Position numbers and translations under genes: made by a program. From Bordetella parapertussis (GTDB lineage: Bacteria > Pseudomonadota > Gammaproteobacteria > Burkholderiales > SG8-39), in assembly GCA_945869935.1 (NCBI GenBank), contig CAMBSA010000101.1, forward strand, positions 1 to 6,724: a DNA stretch of 6,724 bases, written 5' to 3'. Each line of letters begins with the position of its first letter. Position 1 is the stretch's first letter. The notes below the pieces were generated by a model. The model saw nothing but the letters and a program-made list of their open reading frames with translations. It made no database searches and was not told where the DNA came from. Positions 6,209 through 6,724 of this stretch are shown one piece after another.

Positions 6209-6724
6209 TCACTGCTTCACGTCAAGCCCTGCCTGTTCCTGCCCACCTGCGGCCTCGAGCTCGCGCCGGAACTCGTCCAGCAACTTGCGCTCCGCCACCG
6301 AGAGGCCACGGCGTTCGATCAACTCCGGCCGCCGCAGCCACGTCCTGCCCAACGCCTGCTTGGTCCTCCAGCGCACGATATGCGCATGGTGGCCCGACAT
6401 CAGCACCTCCGGAACACCCATCCCGCGGTACACCTCCGGCCGGGTGTACTGCGGACAATCCAGCAGGCCTTCCGCGAAGCTTTCCTCCGCGGCGGACCGC
6501 TCGCCGCCGAGCGCTCCGGGCAACTGCCTGACTACCGCGTCGATCAACACCATCGCCGCAAGCTCACCGCCCGAAATCACGTAGTCGCCGATCGAGATTT
6601 CCTCGTCGACCCGGCTCCCGAGCAGCCGTTCATCCACTGCTTCGTACCGCCCGCAGAGCAAGATCGCTCCCGGCCCTTCCGCCAGTGCCTTGACCTTCCG
6701 GTCATCCAGCACCGCACCCTGCGG
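6209..6724 (-). CDS. trmD: tRNA (guanine-N1-)-methyltransferase TrmD, 5' end cut by the window
   Basis: TrmD uses S-adenosylmethionine to methylate N1 of G37 in tRNAs that have G36, which prevents +1 frameshifting; it works as a trefoil-knot dimer. The window holds the last 171 residues, about two thirds of the usual 255. It starts in the conserved PQG segment, and the frame is open to the window edge. Visible motifs are [63 protein letters not shown], and [19 protein letters not shown]. Two positions are unusual. CGRYEG is CGRYEA here. The segment SAxEDSF, whose aspartate (D169 in E. coli and H. influenzae) is regarded as the catalytic base, reads SAAEESF here. All else looks intact, so I treat the gene as functional. 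Confidence 0.95.
   Translation of the reverse strand, partial: PQGAVLDDRKVKALAEGPGAILLCGRYEAVDERLLGSRVDEEISIGDYVISGGELAAMVLIDAVVRQLPGALGGERSAAEESFAEGLLDCPQYTRPEVYRGMGVPEVLMSGHHAHIVRWRTKQALGRTWLRRPELIERRGLSVAERKLLDEFRRELEAAGGQEQAGLDVKQ

Noticed and set aside
4437..6584. A 715-codon open frame on the plus strand
   Set aside because: It lies antisense to ribBX, rplS and trmD, which are all clearly recognised. Its translation is rich in Arg, Ser and Pro with no recognisable domain, as expected from a GC-rich shadow frame.

Overview
The window is GC-rich, densely packed chromosomal DNA from a proteobacterium. I lean towards Gammaproteobacteria: the visible part of TrmD, and ThiL, NusB and RibH, read very like their gammaproteobacterial counterparts, and the order ribB-ribH-nusB-thiL-pgpA is typical of that class. 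A betaproteobacterium is not excluded. All intact genes lie on the minus strand, so the window reads right to left in transcription order.

Right end (6724 to about 5550): the 3' part of trmD (tRNA m1G37 methyltransferase) and rplS (ribosomal protein L19), the end of the usual rpsP-rimM-trmD-rplS operon. A GC hairpin lies between the two genes, and a good intrinsic terminator follows rplS. L19 carries an unusual alanine-rich C-terminal tail.

Middle (5410 to 2243): four genes with overlapping stop and start codons. They are a RibB fused to a degenerate GTP-cyclohydrolase-II-like domain (RibBX type), ribH (lumazine synthase), nusB (antitermination factor with a repeat-encoded basic N-terminal extension) and thiL (thiamine-phosphate kinase). 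RibBX and RibH supply the four-carbon unit of riboflavin and form lumazine. No ribD, ribE or functional ribA is in view. No FMN riboswitch is recognisable ahead of ribBX.

Left part (2242 to 1): pgpA (phosphatidylglycerophosphatase A) and pncC (NMN amidohydrolase, cut by the window edge) normally follow thiL directly. Here they are separated from it by about 1.2 kb holding a plus-strand pseudogene. It is the wreck of a periplasmic-sensor diguanylate cyclase (signal peptide, 7TMR-DISM extracellular domain, GGDEF domain). The seven-helix membrane region is gone and the frame is broken in three places. Inside it is a threefold 24-bp palindromic repeat that is free of stop codons in all six frames.

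I see no clear new biological system. The most unusual features are the palindromic repeat inside the decaying receptor gene and the way that gene splits the thiL-pgpA-pncC group. Next come the lineage-specific protein extensions (NusB, L19) and two unusual residues in TrmD.
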